The notes: generated by a model not told the origin, from the letters alone. Shown: positions 1 through 12,286, counted from the first letter of the stretch. The stretch is 64,000 nt of DNA from Syngnathus acus (GCF_901709675.1 NC_051103.1:7301501-7365500); one strand, 5' to 3'. A program made the numbers and translations.

Positions 1-2886
1 CCCCGCTGTAAGTGCTTCTCACCGTTTGGCTCTGAACACCTGTCGCATCAGCAACGATATGACCTCACGGTGTGTCTCTGCAGGGCGTTGCTGGACCCCC
101 TGGACCCGGTGGCCCCGTTGGCAAAGATGGCCAAAGGGGAGCTCGTGGTGAGACTGGTCCCGCCGGTCGCCCTGGTGAGCCTGGTGCTGTTGGTCTTGCT
201 GGACCTTCCGGAGAGAGAGGATCCCCTGGCTCCGATGGTGCCCCTGTAAGTAGATGCACTTTATTCACTTTTTAAAAATGGCCTGTTCTTTGTCGGCTCG
301 AACTGACCCAGCGTGTCCTTCTTTGCAGGGTGCCGGCGGTATTCCCGGACCCCAAGGTATTGGTGGACAGCGTGGTATTGTAGGTCGCCCTGGACTGCGT
401 GGAGAGGCTGGTTTCACTGGTCTTCCTGGACCTGCTGTAAGTGTTCCTCAAAAGATCACTGAACTCGGATCATTTTAAAATGTACACCGTTTCTCATCAC
501 TCCAAATGTTTTGATTCAGGGTGAGCCTGGAAAGCAAGGACCTGGCGGACCTGTTGGTGCCCGTGGACCCCCTGGACCCGCTGGAGCCCCCGGACTCTCT
601 GGTGCTCCCGGAGAGGCTGGTCGTGAGGTATGAGCTGCTGTTTACTTGCTCCCAATTCAATTCTGATCACTTTGCTATTTATAAGCTAGGTAGTTTGTCT
701 ACTTTGTCAAATAACATACGACCAATTCTTCACAGGGCGCTCAAGGACACGATGGTGCACCTGGTCGCGATGGACCTGCTGGCGCTAAGGTTAGCAATCT
801 ATTTTTAAATGTACTTTTCAAAACATTGTAAAACAGATTGTCATTTGCAGAGTTGTCTGACTGAATGTGCTTTCTATAGGGAGACCGTGGCGAGTCTGGC
901 TTGGCCGGACCCCCAGGACCTCCTGGTGCTCCCGGTGCCCCCGGAGCTGTTGGCCCCTCTGGCAAGTCTGGCGATCGTGGAGAGGCTGTACGTGTCACCT
1001 TTACTGAAATATTGACAATCTCGCCGTCCTCTAATTTTCCAGTGCGTTGACATTTCCATTCCTCATTGCTAGGGTCCCGCTGGTCCTTCTGGTCCTTCTG
1101 GCCCTGCCGGTGCCCGTGGTCCTGCTGTAGGTTCCTCATTCCCTTTTTTGTTCGTGCGGACCGGAAATGGTAAATCAGCTTCACACCTCCGTTTGACTTT
1201 TTGTCGTAAAGGGACCCGCCGGAGGCAAGGGAGACAGAGGAGAGGCTGGTGAGGCTGGAGAGAGAGGCCACAAAGGACACAGAGGATTCACTGGCATGCA
1301 GGGTATGCCCGGACCTGCTGTGAGTACCATTTCCGTGCATCCATCACAAGACTCCTGGCGAGAAGGCTTGGCTCAGTCTGTGATCATTTCTTGAGGGATG
1401 AGATTCTCTTTGCATGCTCATGGCGGCTTCTTCTGACTCCAGGGAACTTCTGGAGAGAGAGGACCCGCTGGAGCCTCTGGATCCGCTGGACCAAGAGTGA
1501 GTACAATCCGTCCTGAAAAGTGTGGTAGTCTTGTACGGTGGCTTTCGGGAGATTTCTTCATCATGTTTTTTTTTTTTTTTTTGCTCCATAGGGACCTGCT
1601 GGATCTTCCGGCACCCACGGTAAGGATGGCATGAACGGTATGCCCGGACCCATCGGACCTCCCGGACCTCGTGGTCGCAATGGAGAAATGGGACCTCATG
1701 TAAGTTTCTTTCACATGCTTGATCTTTCTCCTTGAAGCTGAGAGATTTCTAAGCTCCTGTTATGTTTTCTAGGGTCCTCCCGGACCTCCCGGACTTCCCG
1801 GACCCCCTGGTGCTCCCGGTGGCGGATTCGACTTCATCAGCCAGCCTCTTCAGGAGAAGGGACCCGATCCCTACCGCGCTGGCCATTACCGCGCTGACGA
1901 CCCCAGTGTTCTCCGCGATCGTGACATGGAGGTCGACACCACCCTGGAGTCTCTGACCAAGAGAATCGAGAAGCTGAACAGCCCCGACGGCACCCAGAAG
2001 AGCCCCGCCCGCATGTGCCGTGACCTGAGGATGTGCCATCCCGAGTGGCAGAGCGGTGAGTGGGCATCCAGAACCTCCCTAAAATGATCTTGTGCACTCA
2101 ATCGTGGTCTTACAAATGATTCATCTCCTTCAGGCACCTACTGGGTGGACCCCAACCAGGGCTCCCCTATGGACGCCATCAAGGTTCACTGCAACATGGA
2201 GACCGGCGAGACTTGCGTCTCTCCCAGCCAGTCCACCGTGCCCATGAAGAACTGGTACATGAGCAGAAACCCCAAAGATAAGAAGCACGTCTGGTTCAGC
2301 GAGTCCATGACCGGTGGATTCCAGGTAAGACAAGATGGATTCTTTTGGACAAGCACAGGCAAGCTCAGACCGTGTTGATGACAATATCTTCTATGACCTC
2401 CACACAGTTCCAGTATGGCACCGATGGAGCTGATGCCGAGGATGTCAGCATCCAGATGACCTTCATGCGTCTGATGGCCAACCAGGCCTCTCAGAACATC
2501 ACATACCACTGCAAGAACAGCATTGCCTACATGGACTCAGCCTCCGGCAACCTCAAGAAGGCCCTGCTGCTCCAGGGCTCCAACGACGTGGAGATCAGAG
2601 CCGAGGGCAACAGCCGCTTCACATACAGCGTCAGCGAGGACGGTTGCACGGTAAGCCCCGGCGTTACAGATTTCCAATGGCGAAATGTGAACGTGATGTT
2701 TCTGAGCCTTTTTGTCCCCCTGTTTTTTTCCGTCCACAGTCACACACTGGCTCATGGGGCAAGACAGTCATTGACTACAAGACATCAAAAACATCCCGCC
2801 TGCCAATCATTGACATTGCTCCTATGGATGTTGGTGCCCCTGATCAGGAATTTGGCGTTGAAGTTGGCCCAGTTTGCTTCTTGTAA
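1..2886 (+). CDS. col1a1: Fibrillar collagen type I alpha-1 chain, 3' part (col1a1-like, possibly col1a1b)
   Basis: Coding exons: 1-7 (partial), 84-245, 329-436, 520-627, 736-789, 880-987, 1073-1126, 1212-1319, 1443-1496, 1592-1699, 1773-2055, 2134-2324, 2408-2650, 2740-2886. The helical exons are 54, 108 or 162 bp of uninterrupted Gly-X-Y, the hallmark of fibrillar collagens. The last four exons measure 283, 191, 243 and 147 bp, as I recall for mammalian COL1A1. The helix contains the cross-link-type segment GHKGHRG. The C-propeptide follows a cleavage-type site (HYRA/DDP) and ends GPVCFL. The start PQEK-like/[10 protein letters not shown] and the [15 protein letters not shown] segment favour alpha-1(I) over alpha-2(I) or alpha-1(II). 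The chain would trimerise in the ER and form extracellular fibrils in skin, bone and tendon. Oddity: the third propeptide cysteine is Ser (NQGSPMDA). Divergence elsewhere in the propeptide suggests the teleost col1a1b paralogue, which I cannot prove. Confidence 0.95.
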
Positions 2887-3301
2887 AAAGGAGAGGAAAA
2901 AAAAGGAAGAAATATGGACATGACATTGTTGTTTTTTTTCTAGCAGTCATCTCTAAAAACCCTATTTCTTTTGCATTCAAAACTCATTCGGCCACCATCG
3001 GTCCACACGCTTAAAACCACTCCACTGAAGACAATGATTTTTTTTTTTTTTTGTTTCTTTCCAATCGTTTCTGGACTGCCACTCCACAAGGACACTTTAA
3101 AAAAAACGAGAAACAAATTAGAACAAATCGGTTCGTTTACAACGGCAACAAGAACATATTTACTTGTGTAAAATGTCTCCCTTGGAGTTTAAGAAAAAAT
3201 TATCGCAATGAAATACAGGTGACTTTTGCCGTTTTTCGCCCCCAACTGCGGAAGGACATTAAGAAACAACAAATGATATGTACCATTTTTGCTTGGTGTT
3301 A

Positions 3302-3944
3302 AATAAATTGTAAAAAGTGTGACGTGTCTCCTTGTTGTAAAATTGTCCTAACGGAATGCAAAAAAAATCCCAAACAAAAGTGCACCTTCATTGCTTTGAT
3401 GGCTACCTCAAAACAAGAAGTCACCGCCACCTTTTGGTTTTTTTCTTAAAGGAAAAGGGTCATATTTTACACACAAGCCTAATGGGGAGCATGTAAACAC
3501 GTCAAGGTGCTATTGAACCAACTCAACTTGTTGTGATGGTGAGACGTTCGCTGTCATACTGTAATTTTGACCACTCGTATGCCCGCCGAACCCTTTTGGT
3601 GCTACTTAATTGACTCGTCAACTTGTTATCTTTGCCGTGCAATTGTTTTTTTGTAAACGCATGTCATTGTAGCTGAAAACAAAAGTGACCATTTCAATTG
3701 ACATCTCTTGCCCGTTGTTGTTCTTTTTCTGTCTCATCTTCACTAAAAAAAGAAAACTAGCACAACTCCTGCCCTGTTGTTTTTATATTGTTTGTTGTTG
3801 TCTCAAGAAGAAGTCGGAAAAAAAAAACCCAACCAGGAAGCAGACCCACTTCCATGGTTGAAAAAGAGAGATTGTGTACTTATGTTGTACATGTATAATA
3901 AATCAAGATGTTTTTAATTATTTTTTGCTGGGTGCTGAAATAAA
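3302..3944 (+). promoter_or_regulatory. col1a1: col1a1 3' UTR poly(A) signals
   Basis: AATAAA hexamers occur on the plus strand at 3302-3307, 3897-3902 and 3939-3944, downstream of the collagen stop codon at 2884-2886. The first would give a 3' UTR of about 0.4 kb and the last two about 1.05 kb, so short and long transcripts are possible. The interval also has many A- and T-runs. Which sites are used cannot be told from sequence. Confidence 0.55.
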
Positions 3945-4161
3945 GCATGTGAAGTGGTTCTACTCACTGGCTGACTTTTCACTGTCCTGTCGAGCAACTG
4001 TTGTGAAACCCAAAATGGCTCCCGTCTTTAAAGTTAGCATCTATCGGTGCCTAGCCGCACCAACTATTCCACAGCAGTTGCACTTGTGTTTCCTAAGAGC
4101 AGCAGTGAAAACAAAGCCAATTATTTTTCTATCATTCATACTAATAGACAATTTACTGATA

Positions 4162-4276
4162 ATAACAATGTAGGAGGAAGCCGGGGTACTCGGGCACAAG
4201 AAGTACATGGAAAGCTGGAGGTGAGATTTAAACTAAGAGTCTCAGAAATGTGAGGCAGTCCTATCCACTCCTTTCA
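4162..4276 (+). repeat. Degraded dispersed teleost repeat copy
   Basis: The words GGAGGAAGCCGGGGTACTCG, ACATGGAAAGCTGGAGG and TGTGAGGCAG...CCACTC occur in the order of a very common fish interspersed repeat. That repeat reads roughly: aggaaaccggagtacc, then acatgcaaactcc, then gtgaggcagacgtgctaacc. A better-preserved copy lies at 29880-30032. I cannot assign the family by eye. Confidence 0.5.
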
Positions 4277-4734
4277 GTTTCATCCACAGAATAAAAATTC
4301 TTTGAGGACATTTCTTCCGAAACAAAAACGCACCTTCTAGCAGTAAACAGAGCACTTTATTTCTGAAACACCCATTTCCACAAATGTCACTCAAAAGCCC
4401 TGGCATCGCAATAAATAAAAAAGGAAGGACACAAGTTTTGGACCTTACAGTGTTAACTAAATTACTCTAGCGTCCCCTGGTGGGCTTTAAGCGCAATAAG
4501 CATCCAGGGTCATTTGTAACCTAAAATTAAGAGTTGATGTAATTTATATTCATTTCCACCCATCTATCTTAACCTAACTTGGACTGTTAACGATCAAAAC
4601 CTCAAAACACAACTTTTAAAAATGATATTACGATTAATATTGTAACACACTGATGATTAGAGAGAAAAACACTCACAAACGTTAAGCGCACACAAGACAT
4701 TCCGTCCTCCTGGATCGACGCTCCATTGGTGCTT

Positions 4735-6811
4735 TTATTTCCTGCAGAGGCAAAGACAACATTTGTTGACTTGAAAGCATCAAGTAGTACGTGTGAACGG
4801 AGTCTCACCTTGGCATCGTGTCAACATTGGGGTCACTGCGAGGAGACGCAAATCAGATAGGAAATGTGCTTTAAATAAAATGTGAAAAAAAGAAGGTTCT
4901 TACTGCTGGGCCATGATGAGGGGCATACGGGGACTGTCGGAGGGCGTCGCCTGGGCTCCTGTACGGCTGTCGAACATGGGCAGCGTGGAGAGCGGCGGGG
5001 GGACGCCCCGGTGGTCCGCCATGCTCCTCAACTCGTCAGTGTTGTCCAGAATGGTGTGGTGGTGGTACAGCTGGATCCTGTGCCACAGCGTGAAAATTAG
5101 GATATTGAGTCCCTGTTTATTGCTGGGTAGGTTTTTGACTTACTGATTTGTCTTTTCGTTCCTCTTGTCTCTGTAAGAAAACATCACATGTTGTAGTTCG
5201 TGTGTTCACAAAGTAGGTTAAATGTTGCGCGGTTGAAAACGTACACGCCTTCGCGACGTCCACACATGATGTAGGTGAGCAGCAGACACAGGACGAGGGC
5301 CACCACCAGCGGCACAATAATAGTCACGAGGTAGTCGGGCAAAAAGTCCCGGTCCTCGGGGGACTTGGGTGGCTCGAAGTCCTCGCCGGCCTCGAGCACA
5401 CCGGAGCCCAAGGTAGGGGCTGGCGGGCTCGGAGCCATCTGGGTCAGATCAAACTGAAGGGGTGCAAAAGGGGTATTGCATGTGGGCTGTTGCGTTCCCC
5501 CTGACACTTGCCACTCCACATGTACTTAAAGCAGGGGTCTCACCAGCTCAGTGCTGCACCAGCTGATACAGTTGCTGGGGATGCTGCAGAAGTTGCACTC
5601 CCCAGGAACCTTGACCTTGGCGCCCGTCGCACACTGCCGCTGATACTCTGGCGCCTGTACCTGGAGGAGGCAGCCCGAAAACTTCTGCTCCGATCCCACC
5701 TTCACGTACACGCTGGCACAAAAGTGAGGAGAGAAAAATAAGTCAACTGACTGGTGGATGGAAAATAATAATGCCGTGTTACCCTTCAAAATGTCCTGCC
5801 AGCGGGAGGGGCACGCGACCGCCACGGTCCAGCGCGTTGGAGATGTTGACAATGTCCAAGGCCTCCGTGTCCCACAGCTTCTGCAAGTCCTGCTTGATCT
5901 CATCCTGGACAGCAGGGGGCAGCACCTTCTCAATCTCTCGCAGCTTGATGAAGAACTCAGCCTGATAGGATGGGCTCTTGGCTAAGTGAGAGTGGGGATG
6001 GGATTAACATGAGGTCGGTGAAAGTACAGTGAACCTCGAATCCATCCTTTTTGTACCTGCAATCACGTTAAGGACAAGAATTTGCCGAGTGGTTTCGTAG
6101 CTTCGCTTGTTGACAGCGTAAATCTGCCAGAAACAAAATGACAATATTGTTTTGCAAAGAACCAGTTTGTTAGTTGAGGCAACCATTATTTGGTTAACAC
6201 ATGATGCTGAAATAAAGTCAATCATAAACGCTTTGTTGACATTTCTGGAAAGGCTGAAAAAGCTTCTAGAAATGACACAGCTTGCAATTTTCTCTCCTAG
6301 AATTCCTAACAAGAGTCCAGATACCTCAATGACGCTTTTCCCGGTCGACATCGGGGTCCCGTACAGAAAGCCGTTGTCGAAAGGATGCCTCTGGGTGAAG
6401 CGCAGCCACTCGGGAAGATCTGGGAAGTACTGCAGGTTGCACTTGAACACCATCGGGTCATCGTACAGGCGCCCCACTATACATGATGAAAAAAACAACA
6501 ACTTGTCAACACTCACTAGGACATATTGGGGGGGGGACAAGGCACTGGCTCTTACGGTAGAGCTGGGACAGTGACTCAAAGTCGCTCTGGAACGTTTCTC
6601 TCATCAACTCGTAGGAGAAAAACTTCCCTGCTGGGAGGTTGAATTTGATCTCGGCGTGAGCTGCACTCACAACTGTGTGGATGATTAAACACAGTAGAAA
6701 TCACAACATGAGTGTCAAAACCAAGGTAGCAAACTGTACGTTTTTTTTTTAATATATAAAAGACAAAAACTTGCCTGTTAGAAGGAGAAACCAGCTCCTG
6801 CACACTGCCAT
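4735..6811 (-). CDS. sgca: Alpha-sarcoglycan
   Basis: Exons in transcription order: 6811-6775, 6672-6556, 6476-6325, 6123-6057, 5981-5783, 5712-5544, 5453-5245, 5170-5144, 5077-4904, 4835-4809, 4741-4735. They join to 1185 nt (394 aa; human is about 387). The ATG opens a signal peptide (MAVCRSWFLLLTVVSAAHA). An extracellular cadherin-like/sarcoglycan region follows (VIEIYAVNKRSYETTR, ALDRGGRVPLP), then a cysteine-rich stretch, one membrane span (LVTIIVPLVVALVLCLLLTY) and a short cytoplasmic tail (LSTLPMFDSRTG). The protein is a single-pass sarcolemmal member of the dystrophin-associated sarcoglycan complex in striated muscle. Neighbours col1a1 and ppp1r9b match human 17q21.33, which supports sgca rather than sgce. 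Oddities: intron 1 has a GC donor (CAG/GCAAGT at 6774-6773), and the exon ending at 4904 has a stop codon overlapping its donor, so two C-termini are possible. Confidence 0.94.
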
Positions 6812-7622
6812 CTTGTTTTGGCCCGTGATTGACAGCTACAAGTGCACAGTAAGAAAGACTGGCCGGGGTTATTTTGGTCACTCCCGCCTCCAAAGACATC
6901 CAAAGAGGCGGTACCCTTCAGGCTGGTGATTAAAATAAATGGATAGCACACAATTGAATTGTATTGCAATTACAATAACATGCATTTACTCAATAATGGG
7001 CCGTCAGGAGGTCATTTGTAAGGACTTTGGAGACAGAGGGCCATGGCATACAAGGGTCATGGTCCCGTTGCGGGTAAATTCTATTGGAACCCGCCGGCGC
7101 TAGGACCCAGCGGATTCTTCTCCTCCATGCAGCGGCGGCTCTCGGCTCGCGGAGGAGGGAGGACCAGGCAGAAATCTGCTGCTCGCCGCAAGAGGAGATC
7201 AAAATGATGCTGCCTTTAAAAAGGGATTAAAACGTAAGCAATCTGTCGTCAACCGCGCTAAAGCCGCCGAGTCCCGTCGCTGCTCTACATGTCACGTTCA
7301 ACTGTCATTTGAACGATCGCGACAATCGTGCAAGTATCACCGTTGCAATTCCGCGCAAGCTAATGACAGATGCATCGTGCCCACTTTCTCCACAGCAGTG
7401 CATGAGATCTGCAGCGCGGCGCGGTGCGGTGCGGTGCATGCAGGCCTTGAATGCAATCTGTTGTTTTCGTCTCGATCCCCCTGCCCCGCTAGCCTGAGCG
7501 CATCAGCCGCTCGCCGGTGGATAATACAGCTTTGCAAGCGGGAGTGAAAGAGGGAGGGAGGGACGGAGGGAAGGAAGGCATGCCGTCGCAGAGCATCCGT
7601 CGCGACGCCTGAGCGAGCCACC
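6812..7622. promoter_or_regulatory. Divergent sgca / ppp1r9b promoter interval
   Basis: The two genes are head-to-head, with 811 bp between their start codons. The sgca side (6812-7000) is AT-rich and the ppp1r9b side (about 7060-7620) is GC- and CpG-rich. It has tandem GCGGTGCGGTGCGGTG and purine-rich GGAGGGAGGGACGGAGGG near 7551-7568, just upstream of the spinophilin ATG. No TATA box is obvious. This probably includes the 5' UTR of ppp1r9b. Confidence 0.5.
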
Positions 7623-10600
7623 ATGATGAAGACGGAACCCACTGCCAAGAGCGCCGGCTCCACGCTCAGGAGCCCATCCCCGCACAGGAGCGCCTATGAG
7701 GCGGGGATGCAGGCCCTCAAGCCCGTCCCCGACAACGCCGCCAATGGAGACGTGCAGGGCGGCCCCCGGGGTCGCAGGTACGGCTCCAACGTGCACCGCA
7801 TCAAGAACATGTTCCAGCAGCTGCAGACCACCACGGGTGAAGCCGAGACAGAGGAGGGTGCCAAGGGAAGCGACAAAGCCGTGCGGCTCTCCCTTCCTAG
7901 GGCCGGCAGCCTCAACGAGAACGTGGACCACAGCGCGCTGCTCAAGCTCGGCTCCACCGTGTCCGAACGCGTCAGCAAGTTCGACACCAAGCCCGAGAAC
8001 GGCCACCAGCGGGCTTCATCGCCCAGCTACTCCAAGCTGCAAGAAACCCGCCGCATTTTTGAGCAGCAGCAGCAGGAGAAGCTGCAGCAGGAGAAGCTGC
8101 AGCAGCTGCAGCAGCTGCAGCAGCAGCAACAGGAGAAGGTGCAGCAGCAGCAACAGGAGAAGGTGCAGCAGCAGCAGCAACAGGAGAAGCTGGCCACCAC
8201 CAGGGTGCTGCTCAAGCCGGATAAGGCCCCCAGCCTGCAGGAGGGCAGGCTGGACATGATGGCCCGCTTCAACGGCAGCACCGAGTCCCTGGACAGCCTG
8301 GACGCCAGCGAGGCCGTGTCCCCCACTGTCAGCCAACTCAGCGCCGTCTTCGAACGGGCAGCCGAGCTCCGGAACAACCTGAACCGCCTCTCGTCCACGC
8401 CGCCGCTCCCATCCAGGGGGGTCAGCGCCAAGGTGGGCGTGTTGAACTCGAAAATAATCACCAAGAGGGCGAGTGCCTTGGTCTCCAGCAACCATGGGGA
8501 TGACCAAGACGGGCCTGCGAGGAGCCTCCGCAGGGCGGCCGAGACCATAAACGGGGGTCAAAAGGAAGAGGCGCAACAGCACAGGTCAAAGACCGTGTCT
8601 GATGCGGGCGTGGAGGCCAAGGCAGAGCAACTTGAAGAGGCCAGCATGGTGGCGCGCTTCAAGAACGGAGATGCCACTTCAACGGGCCTGGAGGCAGCAG
8701 AGGAGGGCAGCCGGACGCCGAGAGACGACGGATCGAGCCAGGAAGAGGACGAGGACGACCGCTACGAGGCCGAGTCCAGCTGCGTGGAGATCGCAGGGCT
8801 CCCCGTGGAGGAGGAACCGCCCCCATCGAGGAAAATCCGCTTCAGTATCGAGCCCATCAAGGTGAGTTCATGATGGTATTTGTTCTTCATTTCCAGAACA
8901 GTCCAAAACCATGCACATTAGGGTTACTGAAAACCCCAAATTGGATAAAGTCCATCTTTTTTTGACCTTTAAGGTCAGCATTTTGGTAACAACGCTAATG
9001 TACTGGGTGGATGCTATGATATGTGTACCTAATAATGTGGTCAGTGAGCTACTTATACGATAATTGACAGGTCAAGCTTGCTCAGAGTTGACCCCGAAAT
9101 GTCTTGACGAAGGGAAACCCTCCCCCCCGTCTTCACACTGTACCCCACAGAGGCCTTTGTTATGGAGATTGATGTAGTGTGTGCGTGTCAAAGGAGCGTC
9201 GGGGTCAAGCGCCAGGGGGGGGGGGGGTTATTATGCTATTATGTGCCTCAAATGTCACGCGTCCCCGTTGCATAGTCACTTCTATGTCGCTTGCCAAACA
9301 GGAAGTAACCATTTTTAGCGCCCGCTTCCTGTCGTCAGCAGACACAAAAGGGTCTTGTTGTGGCGATGGCGGGTCTCTTAAAAAACAATAAAAAAGTATG
9401 TTTGGGGGTAGGGTTCATACGCAACTCATTCGTTGCTTTGTCATCAGTGTGCTGTTGTTGCCGTTTATAAAAATAGAAACTCTGCCAGGAACATCTCGTT
9501 GAGCTCGTTTGCTTTGGAATTTTTTTTTTTTACTCACATGTATGCAACTTCAACGTGATGGTTAAAAGGAATTGTTTTGGGTAAACGCTTGCGTAATAAG
9601 TCGAATATTAGAGCTTCTGACTTATCAAGTGATGACGTGAGCATGCAAGGGTATGTCGCAATCAAATCATCAAGAAGATTTGGAAAAAAGACATTTAAAG
9701 ACAAATGAGGGTTTTTAGTCACAACCTAGTCCCAGACTGAGCTATTTTCAAAAACTGTCCATTTTTTACAAGACTTCGACTCAATTCTTTAGGCTTTTTT
9801 TTTTCTTTTCTTCAAACGTACTTGGCAAAAAAGATAAGATAAGCACACATTTTATTGGACGACAACAATGTGCCCCCTGTGACTTAATAATTAAAGTACT
9901 TTTTAAAGCTCCATGGTAAAAGAGGAGCTTGTTTTGTCTACACAAATAAGCAAAATAAATAAACAAGTGAGCGAGTTGTTTCATAAGTTGTCACCTGAAC
10001 GAGTGGGCGCTCTGGCACGCACACACACACACACACACACACACATTCCACCAACACATCACTGCGGGACAGAAACAAAAGCGAGGGCCAGTGCGACCTT
10101 GCTGATTATCTCGAACAGACTATGTGAAACTCAGTCCGAGTCCTCAATCTCAAACGGCGTGTTTATCGCTCGCCTCTGCTGAGCACCCACCAACACTAAC
10201 ACAATCAACTGAAAGACATGACACCTCTTTAGTGGGGCTTGGCCGAATGACAACAGACGGGCGATAAAATGACTTGGGATATTTCAATTTAAAAAAAAAA
10301 AAAGAAAAGTGCTTGTTTGCCTCACACTGACCATCTTTAGTTATTCAAATACGATTAATTTGATGATCGCTTTGTTGATGATTAATCGATTAATTTTGCC
10401 ACCTCTATTATCAAGTTGTCTGTGCGAAACACGCCATAAAGAAAGTGGCATGCCTCTGTCTGTCGCTGACCTTGATATTCTGCCACGACGTCCCTCTCAC
10501 GAGGTCATGGCTAAGCCGCCACACGCCCGCTGCCCATCGAACTGGCCTGCCAAAGCAGATGAACCCGAGTGCCATGCAGCTGACCATTATTTTATCTGCG

Positions 10601-12286
10601 TGTTCTACATCTGGGCTGCGGATTAAGCCCGCCATTCTCGACTGCTTTGGCGACGACGTCTAATATGTTGACGTGATTAACGTCTCCATCTAATCGGTGT
10701 TTTTATTCATCTTCGACAAAGCGCAACGGCAAATTCACCTGGCAGAGTTTGAGAATGACGGAGCTAGCAGAGAGGAATTTATTTCTGATGCTGGGCACCT
10801 TGTTGACTAGATCCAAATATAGACGCGATTGGTGAGTCGACGAGAAAGCGAGAGCATCAATTGTTGGAGAGGGCAGCGGAGGTTGCAGAGGAAGTGACTG
10901 CAAGTTTACTCACTAGGATCATTTGAGAAAAAGAATCAGATTAAGACGCGTTATATTATTTGTCTACATGTGTTGCTCCACCGTTTGTGTCCATGGCGTG
11001 CTGCATTGTTAGTTGTCTTTCAAATAAATAGCCGAAACTGAAGCTATGCGGTTGTTTTAAACGCACCTGTTAATTCTCAAATAGGAGTGGCAATCGACAT
11101 TTGAAGGAGGCACAATAGCACGGTTGCGACGAGGAACATTAGGCGAGTTTATGATGTGACTAGCGGGGGTTGGAGGCCTTCAGACCTATGATGACAGCTC
11201 TTCGTCATATAAGTGTTGGTTGTCACTTGCATGCCGTTAGCAGTCTTGAGTGACGCCCACATAGACTCAAACTGGTTAGCGTCTGCGGCTAGCTGCAATT
11301 GTAGGACATCCCATACTGAAGAGGGAAGGGAGGGAGTTTCCTGGCCATCTGTTGGCTCCTCTGACCTACTATCTGTCACAACTGGAACGGCGCCCTTCTT
11401 TGGCACACATGCGCCCTCCTCCTCCCTTGTACCGGCAGCGGCAGCCTGCCTCTAATCCCACTGTTTGTCTTCTATGCGCAACAACATGTCTGCAGGCTGA
11501 GGTGAAAGTGTGACGCTGTTAGTTAGTCAGGTGCGCGTCACCAACGTGCCAAGCCCACAATGAACACCTTCAATCAGGACGCCTCCCGCCACGGTGTCAC
11601 TGAGTAGACGAGTGTTGTGGGATGTATAGAAGCATTCATTGTGTCTATGTGCGTGCGTGTAATCCACATGCTTCTAATCCCGCTAAATACAAAGGTAACC
11701 TAAATCAAAAACCTCAGTCAGTGCTTGTCTGTCAGCATCCTCCTACCCATCATGGGTTGACTTTGGCCTCAATCTTTACAAAGTACACCATGTCTATATT
11801 ATGAGATAAAAACAATTATTACGTTTTTTTATTTTAAAACTGTAGCCGCTTTTAATTTTTTTTAATCCAATTTTTACACAACTGGTCAACGTGTTCATTA
11901 CATTATATTCTATTTGTATTTATCAAGGCAAAATAATGTTTTTCTTGGGGTTTTGGCAGATTTAAAATGAAGAAGCCTTTGCTCCTTGTTGAGTGTTCAG
12001 CAACGCATGCAAATACAATCATACTGTAAATCTCCGAGAGGAGAAGGCCAAGGGCGGGGCGGGGGGGGGGCTGGTGCCAATTCTGATGAGCTTGCAGCGT
12101 TGCTATGGAGACGAAGAAAAGCCGTGTAACGCAGATGGACGCATTTTAACAAAGATCGAAAGAGAGATGCGCAAACGACGTGAACACAAAAGTGTGAAAA
12201 TGTCTCCGGAGTGAGAAGAAAATGTTGAGGACAAATTGAGAGCGCTTGTGACGAGTCGAGCATGCGAGGTGCTGCATGCGTAATCG

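Larger units (their letters stand above)
2887..4734. other. Convergent 3' region between col1a1 and sgca
   Basis: This interval holds the col1a1 3' UTR, then sequence leading to the convergent 3' end of sgca. I see no further coding exon. It contains a degraded copy of a dispersed teleost repeat near 4162-4276. The rest is AT-rich with homopolymer runs. Confidence 0.6.

Noticed and set aside
741-1340. Long minus-strand ORF opposite the collagen exons
   Set aside because: Antisense shadow of Gly-Pro-rich coding DNA; it crosses introns and shows no independent family similarity.
1-2886. col2a1 or col1a2 as the identity of the collagen
   Set aside because: col1a2 lacks the second propeptide cysteine, which is present here. 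col2a1 differs in the telopeptide (no [10 protein letters not shown]) and the propeptide. sgca and ppp1r9b next door support col1a1.
8016-8582. Leu- or Cys-rich minus-strand ORFs
   Set aside because: Antisense reading of the CAG/CAA repeat in ppp1r9b exon 1.
11149-11406. 85-aa minus-strand ORF in ppp1r9b intron 1
   Set aside because: Composition looks protein-like and could be a transposon fragment, but I recognise no motif and see no splice or start context. Not called.
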